DNA of 64,000 nucleotides from Lagopus muta (lineage: Eukaryota > Chordata > Aves > Galliformes > Phasianidae). Shown here one piece after another: positions 47,101-58,660 of the stretch (position 1 is the first letter of the stretch; every line of letters begins with the position of its first letter). Made by a program: the position numbers and the translations under genes. The stretch lies in assembly GCF_023343835.1 (NCBI RefSeq), contig NC_064439.1:24306933-24370932 (forward strand), given 5' to 3'. The notes below the pieces were generated by a model that saw nothing but the letters and a program-made list of their open reading frames with translations, searched no databases and had not been told where the DNA came from.

Positions 47101-50100
47101 TTTCCTTCCTGAAGAGACCATGCCCATAACACATTGGCCTGAAGGAGTCAAACATTTTTTCTGCAGATTGCTTTGGCAGTTGAAGGGCTTTGTTCTTCCT
47201 GTAACACCTACAGCTGCTACTGCTCCGTAGCATATAGGAACAAACCAGCATTCAGCTCCTCAGAGTAAAAGCAAATCTCAGTAAAGTAAAAAAGTAGACA
47301 CTGCTTTCAAAACCAGAGAGGAGCTTGTGATTGCTAACTTACTTGTTTCTCGGTCTGAAAACTGCTCTTGTGGCACCTTGTAAATAACTTTTGTTTTGGT
47401 TTAGGAGAAGTGCAAAGCCATAACTCACAGAGCAAACAGCAATGAACTCATTATTAAAATCCATATTTCACAGATGTGATCTTTTCAATGCTAAGAAATG
47501 CAGTATGTCTTTTGATCGCTGCCAGTCCTGCCTTCAGGTGATTTGGGAGGGGGGTGGAGGGAGGAACTGATGAACACTGATAGTGCTGTTACATGAAACA
47601 GGTTCAAGAAAACCCGAGTATTTATGTTAAAGCTCCATTTTTTTTCATGTGGTATCCTACAGCTCCATCCTGAAGCTCTGCCATTAATATGTGATGTTAT
47701 ACCAAGAAACCACAAAGGAAAATCCTGAGTACCAAGAAATGAAACTCCAAAAATTACCAGATCCAGCGAATAATAAAAACAGGATAAAGAACCACCATGG
47801 TGATACCCCCCAGTCTGCAGTGAAGCACTGAATTTTGGGGTAGGGAACAACAAATGAGCAGTGGCAGAACACCACACTGCTCCATGCTGCTTTTGTTTTC
47901 TTTCTTGATTACAACATCTGGAGGGGGACAAAAGATTTTATCTATCACCTTACATGAAAGGTGAAGTGTTACAATACAAGGTCAGTTAAGTATTCCAGTG
48001 TTTGGCTGATGTGTTACATTGCCCTAGACAAACTGGGTGCATGCAGAGCACTACCAAAGATCCAGAAAGGATATGAAACGTGAAAAATGTTTTTCTAATA
48101 GGTATTTTTATGCCAAAACTATGAGTGCTGTTGGAAAACGTATATTTCATTTTAAACAGTTGACAGCGATAGGGATTATTCAAATGCTAAGAGTTTTAGA
48201 AGAAACGTTTAAAGCGGAGAACCTGCAGTCTCTGACTCTGTGAGCTCTGTGCTTTCATGCTGAAGTGATAAATCCAAACACCTTCAAAGTGCAATAGTCT
48301 CATGTTTGGATTCCAATTTTGCAGCACAGCTCTCATTTCTCCTCCAAAGTGTGTGGAACAGTGCAGCTGCACCTCACCTTGCCAATGCACAGGGTCTCAT
48401 GGCTGTGCAACAAGGTTGATGCTTCATCCCTTGAGTGTAGATAGTTAAAAAAGATATGAGATTTTCAGCTGAGATTAGTTACTTGGTGAGGAGAGGGAGG
48501 AAAAGAGAACGCGTGTTCCACCCAGTCCCTTCACCACAGTGCTGCTGCCAAAACTGCAGCAGCCACACAGAGTGCTGAGGAAACTTTTAAAACTTAATTA
48601 GGGAAGAAAGCAAACAAAATAATACTATGGCATATTTACTTAGAGCTGCAATGCTGCCAGAGAAACCACATAGCTTGCATTTGTAAGCAATGCTTTTCAT
48701 ATAAAGCATATTTAATTAAAACAGGAGACAGGACAATAAGCTTTCTTCTAGCTCCGTTTAAACACACGCTTATGTTGTGTTTTAAATTCCCCTTGGGCTA
48801 ATGCAAAGCTGGGCTAAAAACTTAGAAGTAATGCAGGCTGGCTAGTTCTATTCCTGGAGTTTGGACTGGGGATCTGAGTGAGCATCACTTGGAGAGCAGG
48901 GGGAGCAGCAGTTCATTCCAGACTTCAGGGGGTTAAACTGCTGTTTTGTATTCACACACATGGTCCTTTCTGCAGCTCTTCAAATTTTTTATTTATTTGC
49001 TTTGGCCATTTTCTCCCCAGCCATCAACAACAATTTGTTTCTTGCTCTTTTTGTGCTCTGGAAGGGATTTTGATGCATTTGTGGAAGCATATTTGTGGAG
49101 CTAGAAGTTTTACCATGACTTGAAAGCAGACCAGGAAAACAAGGCTTTGCCAATGAATGGTGCACACTTCACATGGTATTGGAAATTACAAACTCAACTC
49201 TCTCAAACTGTGCTCATGTGAGTTAACAGGAGAATATCACACCTTTCACAGAATTTTAATGCAATTGAATGGAACAGTACATGTGGCAGAGTAACCAAAT
49301 TGATTAAGAGTGTATTTACCAAAAAGTCATAGAAGACATAAGATGTGGTGGTTCTAAATCTTGACACTTTAAAGTTCTGTTTCCATTTTTTTTCCATAGG
49401 AAAACTGATTTATAATCTAGGCTATCTTCTGGTTCTTTACTTTGAATGTTGAAAGCAATAATAGGTTAAGGACAGAAAGAATTTCCAGTTCATTGTCTGA
49501 TTTGGCACTGCTGCCTACAAATGAAGGTGTAGCATTTTTCCCCTAAAAACATCTTTTTTGCCATTTCACTGAGCTTTGGTGCTCTTTCATCAGTCTACTC
49601 TCAAATTTTTCAATCATTTGAATCATTTCACTGAGTTTAATTCTTGTAGAAAAATTCAGCTAAGAAGTAGATGTTTCTGAAAATGAGATTAGACAAAACA
49701 CTCACAGGTTCTTCGTAATCCTTCATTCTTTTAACAGTCACCTACCTGAGAAGTGCTGGTGCCTTTGCTCTGGGGGAAGACTTGAAAACTTCCTGTGGAA
49801 TAGGGAAAAGAAAGTTGTGGAGGGGAGACAGGGAGATGGAAAGCAGGAGGGGCCGTGTTCAGGCCAGCACTCCTCCTCAGATGTGAACCCGCCTACTTTT
49901 GGCTCACTGCAAAGCTCCGTTCATACGCATTCAAGTAGAAAGTTGATGGAGTACGGCAGCTAAATTCTCTTTCAGATTTGCAATTCAACCATCATCTCTT
50001 AGGTCTGCAGGAGGCAAGTGGCACTTCCTCAGGAATTGTTTCTTTTGACTGCCAAAGAATGTGTTTTGGATGATACAGATCATATGCTTCAGATGAAAGA

Positions 50101-51080
50101 ACAAGGAATCCTGCAACGAATGAGCAGCACGGGCAGAAGCTGACCTGAAACACAACTCCCTTTTAACATCAACCTGCCAATCATGCAATTGACTGAAATC
50201 CAGAAACAGCTGGCTACCAAAAACATAGTGTAGCTTATTTATTTCTTAACAAGTACTTTCCATGATTTGGTTTCATCCCACTATGAGATGCATACGTGAG
50301 TACTTGAAGCCAACCTGATGAGTTATGTCAAATAGCACCAATTATGGCGTTTCCTTTCCTTGGTGAAATGGAGCTTTCAGATTCAAACAAATTTTTCCCT
50401 GTGCCCCGTCCTGTGCCATGCTGCCCTACCTGCTGGCACACCAAGCTCAGTCTGCTTGAGCAACCTGCCTTCACCTGAGCCTGCAGTGGACAAGCTGTTG
50501 TCTCTCCAACAAACTCAGCCACATCTGTTATATTCACTGCCTGCATTCCTCCAAATCCTGGAGAAAGAGCCAATTCATTTTACAACAGCATATGTGTACA
50601 TTCACTTGCATGTGCAACTTTTAGGTGGATTTGGAACACACTGTCCTATGTTAGGACTGATTTTGCTTCTGCCGAATCAAGGTCAAAACCTTACCTTACT
50701 TTGACAGTGGCAAAATCATTGTATAAAACTCAAATATCAGGAGCTTTTTCTAAGTCATTTATGAAACTTTTCATTGTGCAGTTGCCACAGAAGATTTAGC
50801 AGGCATTTAACCATCAGAACATATCTTTGGCTTGGCTTCTGAATCAACAATACTTTGTAAAAAGGAACTGTTATTAATTTATTTGAATATGTAGAGATTT
50901 TATTTATACAAACTTCACTGCTCTGAAGTAAGAGGATTTTGTTGTGCTCTGCACATTGAAAAGATAGGAAGCATAAGACATGACTGTATGGTTTTTTATG
51001 TTCATAGCAGGAAATTAGACACCCATGGGTTTTGCACTTTAACATTTAACCTACAGTCTCAAAAATTGCAGAATATCCTT
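44147..51080. other. Intergenic, no gene seen
   Basis: About 7 kb of AT-rich unique sequence. There is a CA/TG-rich stretch at 45670-45800 and an A/C-rich low-complexity patch at 46106-46141. The stretch at 48590-48740 has AACTTAATTAGGG and GCATATTTAATTAAAACAGG and is a weak regulatory candidate. No gene is recognised. Confidence 0.45.
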
Positions 51081-51456
51081 CTTTTCTTTTCTTTTCTTTT
51101 CTTTTCTTTTCTTTTCTTTTCTTTTCTTTTCTTTTCTTTTCTTTTCTTTTCTTTTCTTTTCTTTTCTTTTCTTTTCTTTTCTTTTCTTTTCTTTTCTTTT
51201 CTTTCCTTTCCTTTCCTTTCCTTTTCTTTTCTTTTCTTTTCTTTTCTTTTCTTTTCTTTTCTTTTCTTTTCTTTTCTTTTCTTTTCTTTTCTTTTCTTTT
51301 CTTTTCTTTTCTTTTCTTTTCTTTTCTTTTCTTTTCTTTTCTTTCTGTTTTCTCTTCTCTTCTCTTCTCTTCTCTTCTCTTCTCTTCTCTTCTCTTCTCT
51401 TCTCTTCTCTTCTCTTCTCTTCTCTTCTCTTCTCTTCTTTTTTCTTTTCTTTTCTT
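51081..51456. repeat. Compound pentanucleotide satellite
   Basis: Twenty-four CTTTT units (51081-51200), four CTTTC units (51201-51220), another twenty-four CTTTT units (51221-51340), a short break, then about seventeen TCTCT units (51351-51437) and a few TTTTC units. The strand bias is complete (pyrimidine on +, purine on -). The long lysine/arginine/glutamate frames on the - strand and phenylalanine-rich frames on + are artefacts. Confidence 0.97.
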
Positions 51457-53425
51457 AACAGATGACAATACAGCTTAGTTTTATCTGGATGGCCACAGGT
51501 TCTGGAAAAGTGCACCACACTGTTGCATTCTATATTTAACCATTTATTTTGATTCACATAAAGAAATCTTCTTAAGATGCTTTCGCTAATTGTTTAAATT
51601 ACAGCAATTATAGCAGCTCAGTGAATACTCCAGCTTCAGCTTCTCTAGTCAACACATTACTGATAAAAGGAAAAAAAACAAATATGGAAGAGTTCCTCCA
51701 CTCTTCCTGCCTTTTGAGATAGGAATGGAACACACAGCATTGCTACTCTGGTAGATTCACAGGGTCTTCTGCTTGCTATCGGTTGGCTGCTAGCACAGAA
51801 GGACTGATAAGCAGCCAGAGCTGCTGCAGAGAAGGCTGGGACTTTGCATCTATGCTGGACCACAGATTTCTTGGGAAAAGTCTGAGATGCCACTCATGTA
51901 GTCCTAGACATGGAAATAAAGATTTGGTATACGAGATGAACCTTGCTGTCTGGCTTTATGTTGCCCTGTAGCAAAGCTGGTATCATCTCCCAGAATCCAC
52001 AGGTGCTATGGAGTATGGCACAGAGACATTCTGGTGTCTTTGTAGGATCTGCTCCAATTTCAGCAAAAGCACTGAGCCAGTGCTTTTGAGCCCAGTTGGG
52101 TACAGAAGAATTATTCATGGATTATCTAAATCACAGGAAGACCAGTTCACAAGAGTTCATCATATGGAGACATAATGAATGTTATATAGAAGATGAGCAA
52201 AATGGCTTTTAGTTCTCGTGGACAAAAAGACAAGATATGTGAAAAACAAAAAAAGCAGATTGCAGAGATGGTTGATGTATTCTGGTTAATATTTGAGCCA
52301 CAAAGGAAGTGCCCAGTAGAGGGCTTCAGTAGGCCACTGAAGGACTCTCAGACACACACGCGATGGATGCAGCAAGGAGAAATTTGTCAGTGTGCGATGT
52401 AAGTAAGGGTGCAGTGTGTAATGTAAGGTCATTACAAGAACAAATATTTAAATTAGTTCTTCAGATGAACGCACCCGGATGTAACTGAGAGGAACTGCAT
52501 CATTGCAAATACAACTGGAGAAACAAATCTGTTTCTTTTTTACACAAATATTTTAACAATTTGAACATTCTGATGGGCAAAATGCAAAAAGTTTAAGAAT
52601 CCTTCCTGATAGAAATGTCTGCAGAAGTATGGTTTGAAAACATAGTAACCCCAATTGATTTAGGGATTAGGACTGCCCAGCAGGCACTGGGATAACTGTG
52701 CCAGAGACAGGGAGGAGAATGGGAACTGGACGAGCTGTCTGTGCCTTCCATCACTTCTGAGTTAGACACTGGGAACCTCAACATTCCTCCCCTGAAGTGC
52801 CTAGAAGAATAAATAAACTTCAAAAAATGTTAGGGAGTGAAATAGTTTGTAGTTTGCTCTTTTCTGTGTTACTCGGGCATAATGACAAGGCTTTTTGACA
52901 AGGAAGTATATTTTTATTACATTTCTCAGTATCCTGGGGGAAGTTTAATGCTCCCTGGGCCTATGGAAATGTTTCCCTTTTGTTTTGAAGTCAATTATTT
53001 GGGCAGCTAGCAAGAGCTTAATGGGGCACCATCATTATGCTGTAGATGTTCACTGCTGCTTCTGCTGCCTGAGTTTTAGCCCCTTTTTCTGTATTCAAAA
53101 TAACCGTGACTGTTGATACTTGAAGATTTTTCCATGTGGGTGGGTGGGATATGATGTTAAACAGCTGAGAAAACTTCACTGCAAGCTGCAGAGCTGTCTG
53201 TGGGAGGCAGCAGAAAGTGGGAGCTTGGCGATAGCAGTGGGGTGACACAAAGACCTGGCAGACCCAGGAAGGCAGGACCCAAGCTTCAAAATGCAGATAA
53301 ACCAAACTGAAGTTGAGAAAGCTTGGTTTTAGCAGATGAATTAATTTGCTCCAAATTCTGCCCAGGTGTAAAATGAGTTATTTCCTCTGGGAGAATCAGA
53401 AATAATGTAGTCAACAGGAGTTGGG
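51457..53425. other. Intergenic, no gene seen
   Basis: Ordinary AT-rich intergenic DNA between the satellite and the next CR1. Confidence 0.5.
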
Positions 53426-53963
53426 GGGTGATTGCCCCTCTGTACTCAGCACTGGTGAGGCCATACCTTGAGTACTGTGTTCAGTTTTGGGCCTCTCACT
53501 ACAAGAAAGGCACAGAGGCCCTGGAGTGAGTGGAGGGGAAGGCAACAGAGCTGTGAGGGGTCTGGAATGCAAATCTGATGGGGAAGAGCTGAGGGAACTG
53601 GGGTTGTTCAGTCTGGAGAAGAGCAGGCTCAGGGAAGATCTTATTGCTTCCTATGATGCCCTGAAAGGATGCTGTGGCAAAGTTGGGGTTGGCCTCTTCT
53701 GGGTAACAGCAATAGGATGAGAGAGAATGGCCTTAAGTTGCACCAAGCGGGGTTCACAGTGGAGAAGTTAAAAAACTTCTGTGAAAGAAAGGTGATGCAC
53801 TGCACAGGCTGCCCAGGGTGGTGGTGGAATCACCATCCCTGGAGGTGTTCAAGAACCGTGTGGATGCGGCACTGAGGGACACGGTCAGTGGGCATGGTGG
53901 GGATGGGTTGGTGGTTGGGTTGAATAACCTTAGCTGTCTTCTCCAATCATAGTATTTCTATGA
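53426..53963 (+). mobile_element. CR1 LINE, 3' portion
   Basis: A forward CR1 of about 540 bp. Conserved blocks include CCCCTCTGTACTCAGCACTG, GAGGCCATACCTTGAGTACT, GGGTTGTTCAGTCTGGAGAA, CATCCCTGGAGGTGTTCAAG and TTGGTGGTTGGGTTGAATAA, with an ATAGTATTTCTATG end. The coding part is frame-broken. It lies 340 bp upstream of SDHAF3 exon 1, hence in the gene's upstream flank. Confidence 0.93.
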
Positions 53964-54119
53964 AAACAGAGCTAAAAGAGAGAACTGGACAAAGCCACAC
54001 CACGGCAGTTCAGAGTGGACTGTGGAAACATTTCTTTACTATTCATTGCAACATAACCACCACCCTTCAGCTAGGGTAGTGGTTAGTGCCCCGTGCCTGC
54101 CACTTCAAGAAGGATTTCA

Positions 54120-54299
54120 CAACGCCCTCGGAATACGCTCTAACTTTCAGTTAGCCCTGAGCTTGCCGCGGCGGACTGCACGCCCCTCCACCCGCGGAGG
54201 CCACCCCGCCGCTTTCCGCGGCCGCCCCGCGCCGGGCCTCTTCCGCCGAGGGCGGAGCGCAGCCCCGGGGCCCCGCCTGACAGCTCCGGCGCCGCCGCC
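54120..54299 (+). promoter_or_regulatory. SDHAF3: SDHAF3 CpG-island promoter and 5' UTR
   Basis: A CpG island (about 54130-54720) surrounds the first SDHAF3 exon. No TATA box is seen, as is usual for a housekeeping mitochondrial gene. GCCGCCGCC immediately precedes the ATG and gives a strong initiation context. Confidence 0.65.
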
Positions 54300-54482
54300 A
54301 TGCCGGGCGCAATTGGGCCGGGGGCGGGCGGCGCACGGAGCCTCTACCGGCGGATCCTGCTGCTGCACCGGGCGCTGCCGCCCGCCCTGCGGGAGCTGGG
54401 TGACCGCTACGTCAAGGAGGAGTTCAAGAAGCACAAGGCCGCGGGGCCCGCAGAGGCACGGCGCTTCCTGCGGGAATGGGAG
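54300..54482 (+). CDS. SDHAF3: SDHAF3 exon 1 (partial gene)
   Basis: The first exon of succinate dehydrogenase assembly factor 3 (ACN9), 61 residues and complete at the N terminus. The sequence [20 protein letters not shown] carries the LYR motif (Leu15-Tyr16-Arg17) of the LYR family. It is followed by [20 protein letters not shown] and ends RRFLREWE, closely matching the human protein up to its EWEVYATALL. SDHAF3 is a small mitochondrial matrix factor that helps deliver and protect the iron-sulfur subunit of complex II. The family is about 125 aa, so about half is here. The boundary GGGAG|GCAAGT points to a GC donor in phase 0. Without splicing, the frame would stop at 54495-54497 after only four more residues. 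Exon 2 is not found in the remaining 9.5 kb and is presumably downstream. Confidence 0.93.
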
Positions 54483-54846
54483 GCAAGTGCCCAGTGAAGC
54501 GGCGTTCAGTGGCTGCCCGGCCCGGCCCCGCGGGTGGCGGGGGAAGCTGCGGCGGGTCGGGCCGCCTGGGCACGCTGGCAGCACGGGCGGCGCTCGCTGG
54601 CCGTGCCCGGCCCGGTTGTCCCCGCGCTGCCGCAGCCCGTGTTTGTGGCGGGGCACCCCGCTCCCTTGCCCCGCTGGCAGCCCAGGGCAGCGCTGGGGGT
54701 CTGTCGTTGCCTTGTAGGCGTGTGACCACAACTGTGCACGCATCTATATGTAACAATTATATAATTAGCTATCTGTGCGTGTAAAACAGATGTGAAATTA
54801 TGGGGTGTCATTTGCATGTATGTTACATAAATATGTATGTATATAT

Positions 54847-54862
54847 AGCTACACGTGTAGCT
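54847..54862. promoter_or_regulatory. 16-bp perfect palindrome with E-box core
   Basis: AGCTACACGTGTAGCT is its own reverse complement and centres on CACGTG. It lies 365 bp into SDHAF3 intron 1, in an AT-rich TATATA/TGTATG context. It could bind a bHLH dimer or be a chance product of simple-sequence DNA. Confidence 0.4.
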
Positions 54863-55046
54863 GGTTGTATAATTATGATTAACTAAATATACATGTGTAA
54901 ATAGCTTCCACATGAACTTGTATTTCATTTTTGAGTGGTATTGTTGCCTTTACAGAACAGTTCCTAGGGCAGCAGGCCTGATGGAGTTTGAACAGTGCGC
55001 AAAGCTCTCAGGCACAGGGTTTGGATTTTGGGTGCTCGTGTGTGGA

Positions 55047-55113
55047 ACCAGGACCTGGACTCAATGATACTTATGGATCCTTTCCAACTTGCAGTATTCT
55101 GTGATTCTGTGAC
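55047..55113 (+). mobile_element. CR1 LINE, terminal stub
   Basis: Only the last 67 bp or so of a CR1: GGACCTGGACTCAATGATAC, ATGGATCCTTTCCAACTTGC and the TATTCTGTGATTCTGTG terminus. Confidence 0.8.
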
Positions 55114-55288
55114 ATTTCACAAGTGCCGGAGGGGAGGGACTCTTTAGGTGGCTGGGTGCCAGTCAGGTGCTGACAGATCAGTAAGCCCAAAAAAGGCCAC
55201 AGAACAGGGAAATGTGACAGATACTCCATAAAGGAAAAGAGCTTTCAGTTAGAGCATCCAAACAGTGATGAAAGACATACCTATATGA

Positions 55289-55908
55289 ACCAGTAGCGTG
55301 CCTTTGCAGACCAGAAAGCCAACCATATCCTGGGCTGTTAAAAGAAGCATGGACAGCAGGGCAGGGGAGGTGCTCCTGCCCCTCTGCTCTGAGCTGTGAG
55401 ACTTCACCCGGAGTACTGCATCCAGATGTAGAGTCCTGAGTACAGCAGAGACATTGACCTATTGGAGTGGACCCAGAGGATGGCCACAGAAATGATCCTA
55501 GGGAGATTATCCTATAAGGACAGGCTGAGAGAGCTGGGGCTCTTCATCCTAGAGATCAGAAGGCTCTGGGGAGGCCTGAGCGTGGGTTTTAGTATCTAAA
55601 GGGAAGATAAGAAGAAGAGGATAGGCTCTTTAGCAAGGTCTGTTGTGATAGCATAAGGGGAGATGGTTTCAGACTAAAAGAGGGAAGATTTGGATTGGAC
55701 ATAAGAGTAAGTTTTTTCACGGTAAGGATAGTGAGGCACTAGCACAGGTTGCCCAGAGAGGTGGTGGATGCCCTGTCCTTGGAGACAGTCAAGATCAGAC
55801 TGGACAGGGCTCTGATCTAGCTATAGGTTTCCCTGTTCATTGCAGGGGAGTCGGACTAGGTGACCTTTAAGGGTCCTTTCTGACTCAAAAGATTCTAGGA
55901 TTTTATAG
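55289..55908 (+). mobile_element. CR1 LINE, 3' portion
   Basis: A forward, 5'-truncated CR1 of about 620 bp. It starts at ACCAGTAGCGTGCCTTTGCA and passes through CTATTGGAGTGGACCCAGAG, GACAGGCTGAGAGAGCTGGG, AGGCACTAGCACAGGTTGCC and GGTGACCTTTAAGGGTCC, ending AAAGATTCTAGGATTTTATAG. It covers the same part of ORF2 and the 3' UTR as the copy at 628-1260 but is more diverged at its end. Confidence 0.93.
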
Positions 55909-56982
55909 ACAATTAAGACTCTAGTTAATTTTCATACTCACTGAAATGTTTGTTTTTTTGACTTTTGCTTTTTATTCTCAAAATTATTTTCCTCGCCAGG
56001 GAGGAAAATTGAATTGTTTTCTCTGCTCTGTGTTGGGAGTTGATTAGAACAGGTGGCGTGCAGAGCTGCAGACTGATGAATGGAAGGGTGCTGGGGGAGA
56101 CCTGCCCCAACCATCTGTCTGTTAGGTACGCAGTAGCTAAAATGCAGGGAGTGATGCAGATCCATTAACCCAACACTGGGGTGTAAGAAGGGAGCGAGAG
56201 TGCTGCCTGGTATCGTCCTTAGAGGAAAGGAAGAAGTGTATTTTATTTGGTGCTTACCAACTGATTGATGCTGAAACTGGAAATTTGGTATCTTCTTTGC
56301 AAGTGGCTGATGCTATTATAATTCTCAGTTGCAATTTATTTTTTTGCTCAAATGTTTCTGCTTTGCTGTTTCCAGTCTTAGCATGAGCTAAAAAGACAAG
56401 TTGCAGGTACTATCTTCAGTGGTAAAATCTTCCTTACAATATTTTTAAAAGGAAAACGGTGTTTACACTGAGATATTTTTAGCCATTTCTGTGAAGTGAA
56501 CAAATAGTGAACACCTTTCTCAGTTTAAAAATGTTTTAGAAGTAGATTACAGAGAAAACTGGGAAAAATTAAATTATGAGGAAAGGAATGTGAATTTTGA
56601 AACCTGGCATGCATTGCTATTAGTTGTGATATGTTCAAAGAAATGAAACTAATTTAATAACTGTTTTGAGTGCGTGAGCACTAAGAACTTTGCAAATACA
56701 CCTTTCTTCTAACAAGATGCTGGGATGTATTAGCAAGTGGTTAATGTGGCTCTTCTCATCTTTCCTTTAATCTTTTGTTTCTTTCCGGGATTTTTCTCCC
56801 CCAGATTATTATCTGTTTCAAGGGTGGAATTTCTAAATCAGACCTTCGCATTTCTGGCCTTTGGGACTGTGCCTCTCACAGCGTGCTGTGCTTTGCGGCC
56901 CCTGAAGGCCTGAACCAGGTAGCTGAGGTATTCTGTAGAAGACTTGGATTAGCCAAGAGCAAGATTAGCAAGATGCTAATGG
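55909..56982. other. SDHAF3 intron sequence, no exon seen
   Basis: AT-rich intronic DNA without recognisable repeats or exons. Confidence 0.5.
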
Positions 56983-57055
56983 TGCTGGTGGGCTGATGGT
57001 TAAGGCTAGATGATCTCAGTGGTCTTTTCCAACCTTAATGATTCTATAATTCTTG
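56983..57055 (+). mobile_element. CR1 LINE, terminal stub
   Basis: The 3' tail of a CR1: TGGGCTGATGGTTAAGGCTA, GATGATCTCAGTGGTCTTTT, CCAACCTTAATGATTCTATAA. Confidence 0.85.
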
Positions 57056-58039
57056 TTAAAACTTCTACGGTGCTTTATGGATAGGGTCAGACCTTGTGTG
57101 TGGGAAAGTGCCTGAATATGCTGTTTTACAAAACAGAAATGGAGCTGAGCTCCTAGTAAGATATGGGATGTGTTGAAGGCCATTGGTTTGAACACATAGT
57201 CTGTGTTTGTAAGGTTGTTGTCCTCTTATTTGATCTGTATTTACAAATTTAATATTTAGCAAACTGCCTAGCATTTTAATCAGTCATTAGGGTTGCTTCC
57301 AATGTTTTTTTCACCATGCTATTTTAAATCATGATGCTGTTTCAAGAGAACTGAACACATGGTTTGTTTACCTGGGAAAATAAACTGTACAAATCCCCTT
57401 TATTTCTCCTGAAACATGGTGAAAAACTGTAATCTTTTAAATGCATTAAGAACAGCCATTAGAGGAATTTTATTTTTACAGGGTGTTCAAGTCACTGTAG
57501 CTTTTAAAATTGCCACAGTTCTTTAATATTAGGTTCTGTTACACTGCAGTAAGGAAGAACCCAAATCTCAGCGAAGAAATAGGATGGAGCTTCTAATTCT
57601 CAATGGGTGCAGTCATTTTGAACATACTTACAGTACACAGAAGCACAAGTAGAACATTGAAGAGAGATTTCTTAGATTAAGTTTAAACAGAAATTGAAAA
57701 AAGTGTTGAAAAGACCCCCAGATGGTATTGTCTCAGTATGTGGATGATTCTGGAAGAATTCCTGTACTGCCCTAATACTGCTGCAGTATCAGTTTGCATT
57801 AACAGAGATGGGAAAAGAACTCTTTGGTTTATAGAGAAAGGGGGAAATTTATTGTTCTATCACGATTTGTGCTGGTGGAAAATGCCATTTTATGGCAAAT
57901 CCAGACTGACTTGAGTTTATAAAATAGATAATCAGAACTGGTAGAAATACTCTGCAGCTATATGCAAATTTGTATAAAAGTAGAACAACATAAAAATTGT
58001 GTTTTTCCTGTCATTTCTGTTGGATTAATGCTTTGCTTC
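57056..58039. other. SDHAF3 intron sequence, no exon seen
   Basis: AT-rich intronic DNA with no supported feature. Confidence 0.45.
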
Positions 58040-58660
58040 TTGAGACCCATTGGGAAATATTAAAGGGAGTTGCAAAGAAAGCAGGCTTTGTTGTTCAGGA
58101 ATTATGGCTGTTCAGGTAGATTCAAATTAAGTATATCAATTATTAACGTATGCTCCTTCCTATTTTCTAAATATTTAATATTTTAATTAAAATAATTGGT
58201 ACTCACTTACAGGAGGTGGCTGATATAATTAGATTGATAGTGATTATTACCTTGGAATGGTATTGAATTAATGCTGACAGATATGGTAAGTGAATTAGTT
58301 CAACAGTCTTCTAAATCATATGGTAGCTGATGAGAACGCTTACATAAGAATAGGTAATATTAAGGTAATATTGATTACTTCATTCCAGGTTACAAATGAC
58401 ATAAAGTAGAATATTCAGCTAGGTAATTTAAGTATTTGTTTTACATCGTTTACATAATTCTTCTTTTAATTTTGAAATAGGTAATTTCATACTTACCTTG
58501 TTTAAAAAGTCTGACCTTGGTAGATTGGAAGATCTGGACTATCTTGAGATGAGCAAAATCATTCTGCAGAATTACATGACATTTTCTCACATCAGAGAGA
58601 TAGAATAAATTGTCTTTGAAATGCTTTGGCCTTTTTTCACTCAGAAAGTCTTTTTATAAG
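58040..58660. promoter_or_regulatory. AT-rich homeodomain-site-dense intronic block
   Basis: About 600 bp very rich in ATTA/TAAT cores: TATCAATTATTAACG, ATTTTAATTAAAATAATTGG, GATATAATTAGATTGATAG, GGTAATATTAAGGTAATATTG, CTAGGTAATTTAAG and ATAGGTAATTTC. The hexamer AGGTAA recurs six or more times across the block on either strand. It is noncoding. It may be a long-range enhancer for DLX5/6 placed inside a neighbour's intron, as such loci often have, or merely AT-rich DNA. Confidence 0.35.

Noticed and set aside
51046-51557. 140- to 168-aa Lys/Arg/Glu-rich frames
   Set aside because: Direct translation of the CTTTT/TCTCT satellite, with no coding origin.
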